From: Gautieria morchelliformis
Lineage: Eukaryota > Basidiomycota > Agaricomycetes > Gomphales > Gomphaceae
Direction of reading: 5' to 3'
DNA length: 64,000 nucleotides
Assembly: GCA_015179125.1 (NCBI GenBank)
Contig: WHVA01000011.1
Coordinates: 372,001-436,000 of the forward strand
The position numbers and the translations under genes were made by a program. This document shows positions 1-11,755 of the stretch, piece after piece. Within the stretch, counting starts at the first letter, position 1; each line of letters begins with the position of its first letter. The notes under the pieces are model-generated. The model ran no database searches. It was given only the letters and a program-made list of their open reading frames with translations, and was not told where the DNA came from.

Positions 1-2
1 AG

Positions 3-806
3 AAGCAGTCGCAGCGAGATCAGCAGGAGAATATCAACCCCGCGCTCAACCTGCCATGTTTCGGCGGCGTGGGCACGACGACTCCCAACCCCAAGTTCCC
101 GCTGTCGCCGTTCCAGCAACCTAACCTCGGTGCCAACTTTGACGCGTTCGCGGATCTGAACCCTTTCACCCTGAAAACACTCGATGCATACCGTATGCAA
201 CTTTGGGGCCGCATGGCTCGCGAAGCGGGCGCCCAGCAGGCGCAACAACGACAGCGCGCCCAGTCACCCGTACAAAGCCATCTCACCAGTGCGTTGCGCC
301 CTGCCTTCTTCACCGCCTCGTCCATCCACAGCAAAGAGCGTGACACGACCAAGCACCCGTCTCCCACGCTTTCCGCCCTCCTTTCCGGCAAGCCCTCTGG
401 CCCTTCGTCTTCCACAACCGCCTCCGCTTCGCCTCGTGCGGCCGAAATGCAGCCACAGCACGCGATGCTCGCGAGTCTTGCAAGCCAGACGCTGCTGTCC
501 AAGATGGGCTCTGCGTTCTGGGACGCGTTCGCAAGGCCTGGGCCGGCCACGGCGGCATCATCCCCCGCGACGTCAGCGACGGGACGCGGAGCGAAGGCCG
601 ACTGGGACCACGACAAGGTCCGGAAGGTGCTCGAAGGCAAAGCCGTCGTCCGTGTCGTGGACGTCGATACCCCTGCCTCTGGCTCGTCGACGGATGCGCT
701 CGAGGAAAGCATGCGCACGCTGTCGCTCGCCGGGCATTCCGACAGCCAAAGTGCCTGTGCCGGCATCTTTCTGAGGACACGCGCTGCGGTCGTGGGCAAG
801 AAGTAG
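3..806 (+). CDS. C-terminal part of an unidentified Ser/Pro/Ala-rich protein (5' end outside window)
   Basis: An open frame runs from the left edge to a TAG at 804-806, so the gene starts upstream. About 267 residues are visible. They begin with a Gln/Asn-rich stretch, followed by a more ordered block with the peptide NPFTLKTLDAYRMQLWGRMA (around residues 46-65). A long Ser/Thr/Pro/Ala-rich, probably disordered region comes next, then a short charged segment WDHDKVRKVLEGKAVVRVVD and a basic C-terminal end. No signal peptide, membrane span or catalytic motif is visible. The composition resembles fungal transcriptional regulators, but I do not recognise the family and assign no function. It converges on the minus-strand bHLH gene across a 5.4 kb gap. 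Confidence 0.7.
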   Translation, partial: KQSQRDQQENINPALNLPCFGGVGTTTPNPKFPLSPFQQPNLGANFDAFADLNPFTLKTLDAYRMQLWGRMAREAGAQQAQQRQRAQSPVQSHLTSALRPAFFTASSIHSKERDTTKHPSPTLSALLSGKPSGPSSSTTASASPRAAEMQPQHAMLASLASQTLLSKMGSAFWDAFARPGPATAASSPATSATGRGAKADWDHDKVRKVLEGKAVVRVVDVDTPASGSSTDALEESMRTLSLAGHSDSQSACAGIFLRTRAAVVGKK

Positions 807-3800
807 AGTCGACACGCCAGCATGCAGCTCTGGCGCTTTTTCCCTTTCTTTCTTTCTCTGTTTTTCTTGATTTTGTGGAGCGGCCTAATCTGCCATCGGT
901 CACATCTATATGCACATTCCTTGCGCTTTGTCTTGCTCGTCAAGTCCAGTCTGGACAATCACCCCTCCTCAGTCCTTCCTTCCCCCCAGATACTCACCCC
1001 TGATCCTGTTGCGTCCTATTTGTTGCTAGCTGTCGTCGCTTGAATCCAATGCATGTAAGATACTTGACGTGGTCTGGAGGGCCCATATTATATTTCTCAA
1101 GGATGGAGAGAAAGATTGCAATCTCGGCATGAGGATCGATTGACCTACAAGTGTGGCTCTCTAGCCACTCGAGCTCGTTGAACCCAGCTCGGTTTCAATA
1201 GGAAAAAAAAAAAAAAACTGGTCTAAATACCAAAAGAACATGGTGGGAAAACTACGGTTTCGATATTATAGAACAGTAATGACACCGCCGCTCACGATGA
1301 GCCGTCGGCTCCGTGCGACCGCGACGGTGCGCACGGCCGTGCGTGTAGAAGCGAACGACAAAGGGACGAAGGCACGATGAAGGGGGCGCTTAGGAGGGGG
1401 ACGAGGAAGGGAATATCCACTGGGGCCGTAACGACGGGAAAAGGCTACGCACAGACTCACAGATTAGGAGGTTGGGACACGGCATGGCACGGTATGGGCG
1501 TGCCCTTCGTCTATGAAACACATGTACACATGTCGGCCTAGGTGTGGGGGGGCAGGGGGGCGGCGGCAGTAAAGCCCTAGGACGAAGCGAAGCGAGCGCG
1601 GGTGGCAAAGATCTCGTCTCGCCTGCTCACCGCTCACGCTTCCGATACATCGCCAGGGCCCACAGGGCGCACGCACGACGCGTGACTTGTACGAGCAGAA
1701 GCGGAAGGGCCCGCAGGCCTCAGGGCGCACCCAGGACGCTTGGCTTCTGCGAGCACGGAAGAACATGTGACGCGGTGCACCCCAGTCCCAGTGCCCAGTG
1801 GATCCTATACTGCCAGGGCCCCAGGGCGCACCCTCACCCATGACCGGAGAAGGGGGCGTGGGCGGGGCCGGGGTCGGGGTCGGGGTCGCGGAGCCTACAT
1901 AGCCACAGGTGTTGCTGCGTGGACTGCCGGGCAGCCAGCGAGAAGGCGAGCAACACCATCGTTTTAATTCCAGAGTCGACGGAAGAGCGATGACCCATGC
2001 GAGCGCGGAAGGCGCCTCGCCTCGAAGGGAAGAAGGGGCGTGTTTTGTCTGCTGGAGGTCACGGTGGGGCGCGCCCCGGCCCCGTCTGTGTAATGTGTAA
2101 TGTATAAGCTAGTGGTTCGCGTGCAGCATCATGGCCACATTGCCCTTCGCACGTCGGTGGGAGCCTCAGGCATGCATGGCAGGGGTAGGCTGCCTCTACC
2201 TACAATGTAAAGTCGCTTGCGGGCACGGGGCCGTCTGCGGATACAGCCTGGTGTAAGTGGTGGAATAATAAATGTCGCCGCCGCGGCAGAACGGACGACC
2301 CGAAGAAGCGTTGTAAGCAAAGATTCGTCCATCCGCGTTAGCAATGGGGCACGTACTGCCAGTCCCCCCACTTCCAACCCGAAGAAGCGTCGTAAGCAAA
2401 GATTCGTCCATCCACGTTAGCAATGGGGCACGTACTGCCAGTCCCCCCACTTCCGACCCGAAGCAGCGTTGTAAGCAAAGATTCGTCCATCCACGTTAGC
2501 AATGGGGCACGTACATACTGCCAGTCCCCCCCCTTCCACTTCCACTTCCACTTCAGCCGGCGCTAGCGCGTCAGGAGATTTTCGATTTTCGCACTTGGCA
2601 ACACGCGCGTGATCCACATACTACTCAGGCTTATCCGCGTAAACCCTCGACGCGCATCCCAGTCCCAGCGTGCACGATAATTAATGATCGCGATCCAGGG
2701 ACCTACCTGCACCTGCACCTGCGCACCTGCCTCCACAAGCCGCCGTCGCGTGCCCCGAGATCCGGTGACACGCCACGATAACGGGCATCGGCGCCCGCGC
2801 GCTGCAGCCTGAGGCTCGCCGCGTCGCGCGCGCGCAGCGCCGCACGCCCCGCGCATGACCTCATAGCCCGCACGCCCGAAGCGAAGCGGGCGTCCCCTTC
2901 GTTATCGGGACACATGATCCCGCGCGCTGACGTCCGCGCCTTCGGCTTCGCTGGCGGAATGAATGGGGTGGGTTCTTGTCGCGCGCCGGGGATGGCGCGT
3001 GGGTGGCGTTTCAGGGCTATGTCTTGTGGTCTGGTTTTCTGGTGGCACGTGTGCTGCCCTGCCTAGAACGAAAGGTTGTGCCTATATGAAAGAGGGCAGG
3101 TGCCCTGCGCAGCAGGCTGACGTTGCAGGAAAGGAAATGCGCTGCAGAGAGCATATCTATAGGGGGCGTTTCGAAGATGCTGCTGCGAATGCCAGCGGTA
3201 TCGCACGAATGGAAAGGGGGTTGATTTCTAAAGAGGGGGCGAGGTGAACATGACGCACGATCGATGCAGTTGTGTTCACCACTTGACTGTAAGGTATGGA
3301 CGGAAGGAGACACCTGACGAGAAGACGCTGGTAGAAGTGTCAAGAGCCAAGGCAGGTATTGAATGGCGAAACGATCAAGTGAGCATCACGCGACGTGGTG
3401 GAAGATTGCCGCTGGGCGTGCTGCTGATCTGTGGCCAGAAACAGGCGGGACGAAGAGCGTTGTAGGAGACGAAAACGTGCAAGCAAGGGCAGAATCGCCC
3501 CTGGGCATGGCAGCTGGGTTGGCAGAGGGCAAGGAAAGGAGAAGGGGCGAGTATGGGGCAAGAAGACGCGTCTTGTGCGCGTCTTGTGACCACACGTGAC
3601 TGCATGGCGACTCACACGTGAAAGATCTGGTGGTCACGGGGATATAAGAGGAGCGAGGGGAGAGAGAACTGAAGGTGGACGTGGCCGCGGTCTGTGGAAA
3701 CTGGCACGGCTGCGTTCCCACAGAACGGCAGTGCTGCGGGCGCGGTGGGGATGGGCGTGGTGGGGCTGGGTGGGATTTCGGGGCTTGCGGAGAGAGCAGT

Positions 3801-6161
3801 CAAGTGTGCGTGTTCTGACCCTTATCTTTTCCCCGTGAAATTTGCGCGGGTCATCTGCGCGAGGGGAATTAACACCTTTTGACAGATCACGGACACGTGC
3901 GGGTCTCAGGAAATAGATAAGAGCGGGTGGACGCAGGCTGTTTGCTTTCTCTCTTCCATCATACCCCACCCTTCGCACACTGGCGCATCCTTGCAAACCG
4001 GGTGCGCACCCGAGGGCCATGGCGTGTGGTGGGGCGTGGTGGGGGGCTGTGGGTGCTGGGGTTGGTCACGTGCGGTAAGCATAGTTGTTTTCACTGAGCG
4101 TATGCTGTTTTCACTGGAGCGTATGCTGTCCTCGCGCTCGAGTATCTGGCTCCTCCGGTGTGGACCGTGGAACAACATGTCTCCGCTCCCCCACAATCCC
4201 CGTCATGCCTGACGTCACGCCCTCCCAGTACCGGCGTAATCGTTGTTCCCTGCACTGTCTCGGCTGACGGGCCCGGACGATCGCGTGCCAAGACGTACGG
4301 CGAGCGCAAGCCGCCGTGTCGTCAGCGGCCCCCCGAGACCGCGGCGAATCCGGGCGGATCGCACGGTTTTGCGCAGATTGTTGGGAGAGTGTCGGTTATC
4401 ACGGTGCCTGAGGGCCGCGCGTGTCCTCGAGCCTCGGACACGCTGCATCGCAGCTTCTGCAATCTCGCAAATAGCGCGAAGACCAAGAGCCTCGTATGCC
4501 CTGCCAGCACGCCATACGCATCGGGGATGGGCATCGCTTCCTTCCCGAAACACATGCGCGACTCGCACACCGTCGAGCATCGCCCTGGCGCTAGCACGAA
4601 TCGCCAGGCACCCGACCCACACTGCGGCAGCCCGGCGCGGGCCCGGAGAGACGCCCGCGCGCACTCGATCCGCCGGCGATCTCGCGCGCTCCCATGCAGG
4701 GAGCCCCTATGGGCTCTCGGACGGACGTCGGCGCCGTGAGACACCTGCGTCGAGCATCTCCGATCGCCGAGGCGTGTCTCGCTTCGCCCGCGTGCCTGGC
4801 TGCCTCGCTGCAAGAACCCGCGAATGCGCGAAGTCCCGGCCCCGAGGCTGTTCTCGTAACCGATGCCGACATGAGCCCACGCCTCCACGCCCGCGTCCCG
4901 CACTCCGCACCGCCACCGCACCGTGCTCCCCGGCCCGCATCGACGTCCACGCTGCACCACATTCGCACTAGCAGCTCACCATCGCGCCATCCTCGGATGC
5001 TGTAGTCGCACACTGGCGTGGATTCTCGGCGCCTGTCGCCGTGCCTGATGCCGGCGCTCGTCTTGTGAGTCTTGGCGTCTGGGGTGCGGGGTAATAAGGT
5101 TTGCGTGCTGCGTCCAGGACGTTTCGTCTGGACGTCGGCCCCGCGGCTCAGGATTCAGGCGGGCGTCCCTCCCGACGCGCTGCCTTGTGTTTGGGCGTAC
5201 AGCCTAGAACCCCCGGCGTGAACAACTACACACAATAAGCATAATATATTATATTATATTCCCCCGTATTATACTCACTGTCCAATACACTATGATAAAT
5301 TATGCATTGTTCTGAAGCGGGCGGGATATTCACATCGCATTTCCTATGAGACAATGGAGAACGAAAAGGCGAAAGAAAAAGAAAAAAAAAAAAAAAAAAG
5401 GAAATTGAAAACAGGGAGGACATATGGGCGGAACGGGTCGCGCACGAGACGACTGGGGGAGAGGAGCAGAGATGAGAAACGACGATGGGAAAAGAGGAAG
5501 AGGCTTGGAGGTGGGCACGGGGCGATATCCACGGTTCGACTGCTTTTGATATCCTACAAGGGCGGGCGGCATGAGCGGAGCGAGGAACGGGGAACGAGGG
5601 ATGGGCAACGGGGGAGCGGGGGATGTGGACAGAGAAGGCGACGGGGACGCGGACGAGGGTGAGTAGACGCGCGCGTGTGCCTGACTCAGGATTCCGCATG
5701 CGAGGTATGGGGGCGTGCGTGCGGCGATGGTACATGTTACCATCCTTATCGTTATTGCGACGGGTGTCGCGGCAAGGCGCGGATAGCATAGCGCGTGCGC
5801 CGGGGGCTGGTGGTATCGGGACACGCGCGCACGGGCCTGCGGCGCATGGCCCGTGTGCGTGCGGGGTGGGGTGGGTATGGCTTGGTGTGGGGACGGGCAC
5901 GGGAATACGTGGAGCGTGGGGGAGAACAAACGAAGGAGGGCGCGCTGGAGGCATGTAGTATGCGAGATGCGATGTGACGTGACGTGGCGTGTGCGTGTGT
6001 GGGGCATAATGGGGGAGGAGAGCAGTCAAGTGCGTTGGGGGGTGTGGGGGGCATAAATGGGGGAGCAGTGAGTGACAGGAGAAAAAAGCGAAACGAGCGC
6101 CACGCGACGCGCGCGCGAGCGGCGTCGTCGATCGGCGGGAGAGGGCGCACACACGCGCCCT
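807..6161. other. gene-poor GC-rich intergenic stretch
   Basis: This lies between two convergent genes. I see no supportable coding region: long overlapping frames on both strands (for example 4243-4971) are low-complexity Arg/Pro/Ala readings of GC-rich DNA without introns, domains or start context. The stretch contains A-runs near 1203-1218 and 5375-5399, a GGGGTC-type run near 1866-1890, a 79-bp tandem repeat at 2297-2540, and AT-rich sequence near 5230-5300. It probably includes the 3' untranslated regions of both flanking genes. Confidence 0.6.
2297..2540. repeat. 79-bp tandem repeat, three copies
   Basis: Three head-to-tail copies start at 2297, 2376 and 2455. Each contains the core AGCAAAGATTCGTCCATCC and GCAATGGGGCACGTAC. 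The first two copies are exactly 79 bp with a few substitutions; the third has a short ACAT insertion near its end. No frame is kept across the units, so this looks like a non-coding minisatellite. Confidence 0.85.
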
Positions 6162-8706
6162 TCACTCCTCCATCCGCTCCTCCTCCGTCTTCACGCGCAC
6201 CCCCGCGTCCCCTCCCCCGCCCCCGCCCCCGCCCCCGCCGAGCGCGCGCCCGCGCGTGACCCGCCCGCGCGGCTCCTCGTCCTCCGCCGCGTGCGGGTGG
6301 AGGTGCTGGCGCGCCGGCGAGTGCTCCATCGAGTGTTGGGACTGCTGGGACTGCATCGAGTGCTGGGACTGGATCGACTGCGCGGAGCGCTCGCGCGCGT
6401 GCCGCGTCGTCGTCCCCGCAGGGCGCCCCCGCTCGCGCTCGCGCTCCCTTTCCCGCTCCTCGCCGCCGCCCGCACCCGCGCCGTCCTCGTCCTCGAGCGG
6501 CACGCCCACGCTCATCGCGTCCTCCTCCATCGCGCGCATGCCCATGCTGCCCATGCCCTCCATGCCCTGCCCCTGTCCCTGCCCCTGCCCGCCGTCCATC
6601 CCCTCCATCGCGTGCATCCCGCCCAGCATCTCCCCGCCCATGCCGAGCGGCATCCCCATCCCCATCCCCATGCCGCCCATGCCCAGCGGGAGCTCGCCCA
6701 TCCCGAGCGGGAGCCCCTCCATGCCGTGCAGCGCGCCCTCCATGCCCTCCATCCCGTCCATCCCCGCGAGCGGCAGCCCCAGCCCGTGCATCGCCGCGAT
6801 GTGCGCGTGCAGCCCGCGCGCGTGCCCCCGCCCGTCGCCCCCCATGGCCGCGTCCCCGTCCCGCCCCGCCCCCGCCGCGCCGCGCCCCTCGGAGAACGGC
6901 GACCCCGCCTCGCCCTCCCCGTCTGCCTCGCCTTCGCCCGACCCCGCGCCGCCGCCGCCGCCCCCGCGCGGACTCTCGTCGACGCCCGACCCCGCCGACG
7001 CAGACGCGGAAGCAGGCGACGGCGCGGGGGACGGCTCCTGCAGCTGCGCACGGTGCCCGTGCGCGCGCTGCTGCTGCTGCTCCTGCGCGGCGAGCTGCGC
7101 CTCGAGCTCGCGGTTGCGCGTCGCCTGCGCCGCAACGAGCTGCTGGAGGTACCTGCGTGCACTGCGCGTCAGCGCCTCCCGCGGCGGGAGCAGCGTAGAA
7201 CACGCACCTAATGTACTCGACGCTCTTGCGCAGGATCATGCCCTTGTTTGCCTTGACCGCGCCAGCGCCGCCCGGGCCCGCGGCGGTCCCTGCCGCGAGC
7301 GCCTCCTTGCGGTCCGCATCGTCCTCTTGCAGCGGCGCGAACGGGTCGTGCGCCCCGGCGTCTGCGGGGGGGTCAGCGGCTGCAAAGCATCGTCGCGCGC
7401 GCGGCGTACCTGCGTCCGGTGCGTCCACGCCGTCAAACGGGCCTGCGCCCGCGGCCGCGGCGGCCCCTGCGCCGCCCGCGCCGCCCTCGAGCATGCACTC
7501 GGGGATGAGCGTCGCGAGCTCTGCGATCTTCTCGTTGATGTTGTCGCGGCGGCGGCGCTCGACGGCGTTGTGGCTCTCGCGGCGGCGGCGGCGCTTCTCG
7601 GACGCGAGGAGGGCTCTGGGGGCGGGTCAGGGCGGGACAGGGCACGGAATGACGGGACTCACTGCTTGACGGCGACGTCGGCGGTCGCACCGGGTGCAGG
7701 TGCGGGGGGCGGAGGGCTCTCCCTGCCGGGGGAGTCGAGGCCCATGGCGGGGATGCCCATGCCGGAGAGGGCGTGGGAGAGGGGGCTCATGTTGGCGGCG
7801 TGCTGGGGGCTGATGGCGAGGCCCATGCCGTTGAGGGAGAGGCCAGGCTGGGTGTGGAAGCCGGCGACGCTGGGGGCGGAGCCCACGGAGAAGGAGTGGC
7901 CGTGGCCGGTGCCGTGGGTGGCGCCGTGGGCGTGGACGGAGTCCGGGGTGGGGAGGAACGGGGGCGAGTTCCTGCGCACGGTGAGGCGGGAGACGGAGAC
8001 GGAGACGGAGAGACACTCACCGGTAGTCGTGGGCGCGCTCTGGGGCGAACCAGGCGCTGGGGGCGGTGTGGGCGTGCATGTGGAGCGAGAGCGGGCTCGC
8101 GGGGTGGTGCGCGGCGGACGAGGGCGGGATGTGGATCGCGCTGGGCATCTCCCTGCGCGGGCCCACAGGGCTGACGCTGATGGCGCGCGCGGGGCTCATC
8201 GCGCGGGCGGGAGACATGCTGGAGATGCTCGCGCGCTTGCGGCGGGTGGGCCCGCCGGCGGGGGTGGGTGCGTCGGGGGGGTGGGGCGGACGGGAGTGGG
8301 AGCGTGGTGCGGGGCGGCGGGCGGGAGAGCGTGTGCGTGCGGGAAGGGCGGGCTGGTCGAAGGGGTCGAAGAAGGGGCTCGACGGGTGGGGGACGCCGAC
8401 GTCGAAGATGTTGTGGGGCGGGCGGGCGGTGCCCGCGGCGTAGGAGGTGCTGTTCGTGTCGAACGGGTTGTGCGGGGCGTGCGCTGGGTGCTGGGCGTGC
8501 GTTGCGTGCGCTGCGTGTGGGGCGTGCTCGTGGGGGCGGTGGTCCATCATGGCGGCGAGCTCGTCTGCGAAGGAGAGGGCGGGCTGCGCGGTGGGGTGGG
8601 CACGGCGGAAGGGCGCGGGGGCGGTGCGGTGGTCTGTGTGTGGGAGAGGCTGCTCGCGCTGCTCGTCGTCGAGGTCAAAGTCTGCGTCCAGAGGCTGGAA
8701 GAACAT
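6162..8706 (-). CDS. bHLH transcription factor, MITF/TFE-like, with a 67-residue loop
   Basis: Predicted nuclear E-box-binding regulator of 781 residues. Five exons (8706-8021, 7971-7663, 7615-7410, 7361-7208, 7152-6162) are joined by 47-55 bp introns with GT-AG ends and consistent phase. Residues 345-372 are the basic region and helix 1 (ESHNAVERRRRDNINEKIAE). Helix 2 (KGMILRKSVEYIR, 440-452) runs into a Leu/Gln-rich helix to about 480, like a zipper. His347, Glu351 and Arg355 sit where CACGTG-binding bHLH proteins contact DNA, and the sequence most resembles MITF/TFE. Unusually, the loop has 67 Gly/Ala-rich residues and carries an intron. The N-terminus is rich in His-Ala-Pro, and the C-terminus (about 550-650) in repeated Gly-Met units with Glu/Arg and poly-Gly tracts. 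The ATG at 8706 was chosen because sequence quality drops upstream; an in-frame ATG at 8994 is possible. Target genes are unknown. Confidence 0.88.
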
Positions 8707-9320
8707 CTCATCCCGCAAATATCGCCACGCAAAGTTTAATACCCCCCAGTATTTTAATAAATCCGTTAATCCCAGTGTCTTGTCCCCGGGGTCCCGCCGG
8801 TCCGGCGACTCAGCAGCCGAGCGCGGGGTTCCACTGCGCGCCTCGAGGAGTGTCTCACTGGCGCCCTGCGCCCGGGAGACCTCGCCGTACAGTTTGCACG
8901 GCACACCGGCACCGGGCCAGTCTGCACCCGCATGAATCTGACCAGATATTCCTCGGTGGCAAGTCTCCTTCACTAAGATCCTATCAGTAAACACTGAATT
9001 GAGCTCAAGCTATCATGTCTACAACGAAGGGGAGTGCGGGCTGCGGAGATGCGTACGTGCAAGCTTTCGAGCTGAGATACTTCCTCCGTTCCACGATCCA
9101 TTCGTTGCGGGGCATCTTGCCAGCCGTGCCACTGACGCGAGGTATGTCGACCACCAGCTGAGCAGATCCGCCGGAACGAGCCAAGCCGCGCTGCGGAGAT
9201 GCATACTTTCAAGCGGAGACAGTCTCTCCGCCTCCCACCTCTATCATCCATCGTAAGTAACGTTCGTATCATTCGACGAGCTGCTACAGTATGCACATAT
9301 TTTATCAAATTCGCGTGTCC
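8707..9320. other. intergenic region between bHLH and glyoxal oxidase genes
   Basis: This holds the promoter of the bHLH gene and the 3' end of the glyoxal oxidase gene, both on the minus strand. It contains two imperfect direct repeats around the words GCTGCGGAGATGCGTAC (about 9040) and GCTGCGGAGATGCATAC (about 9190), and an AT-rich patch near 8735-8765. No gene is visible. Confidence 0.6.
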
Positions 9321-11606
9321 TTAGTGTGCCGGGGGCGCCTTCCCGTCCCCAATCAGCGTCACCGCCGCCGTGCTCGCCACCCCGTCCACCACCACAAACA
9401 CGTACCCCGGCCCCGGCGGGTACACCCCCGCGTCCGGCGGCGCCGCGACCGTCAGCTTGTTCCCCGAGAGACTGCAGTCCAGGAACACCAGCCGCGAGTT
9501 CGCGTGCATCGAGTGCGTCGCGTACCCGAGGTCCATCAGCGACACTGCAAGCCCGTCAGCCACATAACACAACACACGCACAACGCCGCGACGTACCCTT
9601 CACATTGGACGTGTCCAGCCCCTTGGGCACCTTCACCTGCAGCGTAAAGTTCGTCCCAAAGCCCGTCACCGCCCCGAGCCCCGTGTACGTCGGCCGCGCC
9701 GCCGCCATGTACGGCGGGTTCAGCCACTCCACCCGGTACTCCGTCGGGAACTTGCGCAGCGTCCGGTCCGTGTTCGGGTTGCTCCCCGTGATCATGATGT
9801 TCCCGTTCGGCGTCAGCGTCGCCACAGAGTGGTACAGGCGCGGGATGTCGCTCCGCACCCCCAGCTGCGCCCACCGCTGCCCCGCAGGCTTGTCCGGCGA
9901 GTAGATGATCGGCGACAGCGCGGGGCCGTCGGCGTTGCTCAGTCCCACCGGGTCGATCACGCTCCCGAACCCGCTGAACCCGCTCCGCGCCCCGTTCACG
10001 ATCACCACCTCCCCGGTCGGCAGCAGCATCCCGTCCGGCATCACCCGCGCCCCGTCCGGCATCGCGTCGTCCACCATCCACCCGTCCGTCGTCCCGTCCC
10101 GCGCGATCTCGATCCGCGAGCACTGGCTCGACGCCGGGTCCTGCGCCGAGTACTGGAAGTTGCACAGCATGTCGAACTTGGCCGACCCGCCGCACACCAG
10201 GATCCGCGACGTGTAGTTGTTCGCCGACGACAGAGGCAGCAGCAGCGCCGTCCCCGGCATGGGGTACGTCACCCGGATCCCGTTCGGCAGCGGGTGCTCC
10301 ACCGGCTCCTCCTGCGGCGGAGACGCGCCCCAGTCGAAGAACATGGACAGCGTGTTCGAGATGACGAACGCCCGCTGGTTCGGGAGCGAAAACGCGTGCA
10401 CGAACAGGTTGGCGTTGAGCGTGCGGTTGAGGAACGGCACGTCGAACTTGATGGGACTCGTGGGCTTGGACGGGAAGAACGACACGGACGGCTGGTTGAT
10501 CGAGATGTTGTTCATGAACACGTTCTCCGTGCCCCCGCCGATGATGAGTGCAGAGCCGTCCGTGATCCGCAGAACGGTGGGGTACCACCGTTCGACGGGC
10601 GACGCGTTCACCATGTCCTGCACGAAGCAGCCCCCCGCGGGGCTCAGACACGGCTCCACGATCCGGATGCTCTGCCGTCCGTCGACGTCGTGGTACGCAT
10701 CGTTCGACGTGTCGATGACCGCCGCGGGGTTCCCGCCGATGGTGATCAGCGTCCCGTTGGACAGGAACGAGCCCGACGCGCAGAACGAGTTCGACTGGAG
10801 CAGGAACGGCGTCGTCTCGTCCGTGTTGAGGTTGTACAGAACGCCCCACGCGGGGTGCCCGCCGACGCTCGCGTAGTTGTGCTCGACCTTGTCGAAGATG
10901 ACCGCGTGCGTGGGCGACACGATCGTGATCTGCATCGCCGACACGCCCGTCAGGCCCCGCTGTATCAAGGTCCAGCCGCCCGCGCTCGTGATCGGCGGCG
11001 CGGCGAGCACGTCCGCGAGCGTCACGACAAACGCGTCCACGCTCAAGGTGTGCCCGAGCGCGGTGTTTTGGATGGTAATGGTGTACGTGCCGAACGGCAG
11101 CGTGAGGTTGCTGAATATCCGCTGCTGCTCGTTCGTCACGTTCGAGAATGCGTTCACCGTCGTCGAGACAGGAGGCGTGCTGTTCAGGGAGACCTGTGGC
11201 CCGCCGGTCAGATCAGCGACACCGCGCCCTCGACACAACGACGCGCACGCACCTTTGCAATGCCACGATCAGGCCCTGTGACACCGAACCACTCGATGCC
11301 CGTGCCGGTGAATGTGAACGAGACCGACGCGGCAGGGTCGTTTGAGACGTGCAGCGTCGAGTTCACCGCATTCGCGTCGACCGTGCCGGTCCAGTTCCCG
11401 TTGAACGTGATCGCGCTGCTAGAGTCGTCGAACGCCTGCGTGCCCTCGGGCGCGAGGAAGGGCAGGAACGGCTGCGGGAACGCATACACGGGGATGGTGA
11501 TGTTGGACGGCGGCGTCAGCGCGTCGCACGTCGCGTTCTGGGCCACGGCGGCCCTGGCGGCCAGCAACGCCCCCCACACTGGGAGGTGTCTGCGAGAAAG
11601 TAACAT
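9321..11606 (-). CDS. secreted glyoxal oxidase (copper radical oxidase) with extra N-terminal domain
   Basis: Extracellular copper-radical oxidase that oxidises small aldehydes to acids and releases H2O2 for ligninolytic peroxidases (family knowledge). The model has 724 residues in three exons (11606-11253, 11193-9597, 9544-9321) with introns of 59 and 52 bp. The first ~22 residues look like a signal peptide (hydrophobic stretch ending AAVAQ or similar). The radical-copper centre is intact by position: Cys256 (NSFCASG) for the Cys-Tyr crosslink with Tyr322 (ERWYPT), then Tyr572-His573 (RLYHS) and His661 (ATHSMH). Kelch-like blades (IIGGG, VIVNGA, IMITGSNPN) lie between. Residues ~25-180 form an additional beta-rich domain with several N-glycosylation sequons, absent from the ~560-residue classic enzymes; its role is unknown, possibly in binding. 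A TATA box lies about 130 bp upstream of the ATG. Confidence 0.93.
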
Positions 11607-11736
11607 TGTTATATGATGAGCCTGCGCGGGGCACGGTCAGTCAGCACACGGGCGGGCGCACGAGCTGGGGCGCGAAATACGTACGTGCTGCGATGAGTGA
11701 GCAGAGGCGCAGAAATGCCTCAGAGTCTCTCGCGCA

Positions 11737-11755
11737 TTTTTATACCGTACGGTAT
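11737..11755 (-). promoter_or_regulatory. TATA box and overlapping palindrome of the glyoxal oxidase gene
   Basis: On the minus strand TATAAAAA occupies 11744-11737, about 131 bp before the ATG. It overlaps a perfect 14-bp palindrome, ATACCGTACGGTAT (11742-11755). The TATA box is the likely core promoter element. The palindrome could be a dimeric regulator site, which is inference. Confidence 0.6.

Noticed and set aside
4243-4971. 242-codon plus-strand frame in the left intergenic stretch
   Set aside because: Equally long frames exist on the other strand. Composition is that of random GC-rich sequence; no splice or domain support.
5752-7494. 580-codon minus-strand frame and other long frames in 5.7-8.7 kb
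   Set aside because: Gly/Ala/Arg/Pro-rich shadow readings of GC-rich DNA. The spliced bHLH model explains the region, with only its first residues sharing this frame.
8707-8994. N-terminal extension of the bHLH protein from an upstream ATG
   Set aside because: The extension lacks the compositional style of the protein and crosses AT-rich, promoter-like DNA. The ATG at 8706 is preferred.
9829-11616. 595-codon plus-strand frame opposite glyoxal oxidase
   Set aside because: Antisense shadow: Arg/His/Val-rich, no domains, while the minus strand encodes an enzyme with intact active site.
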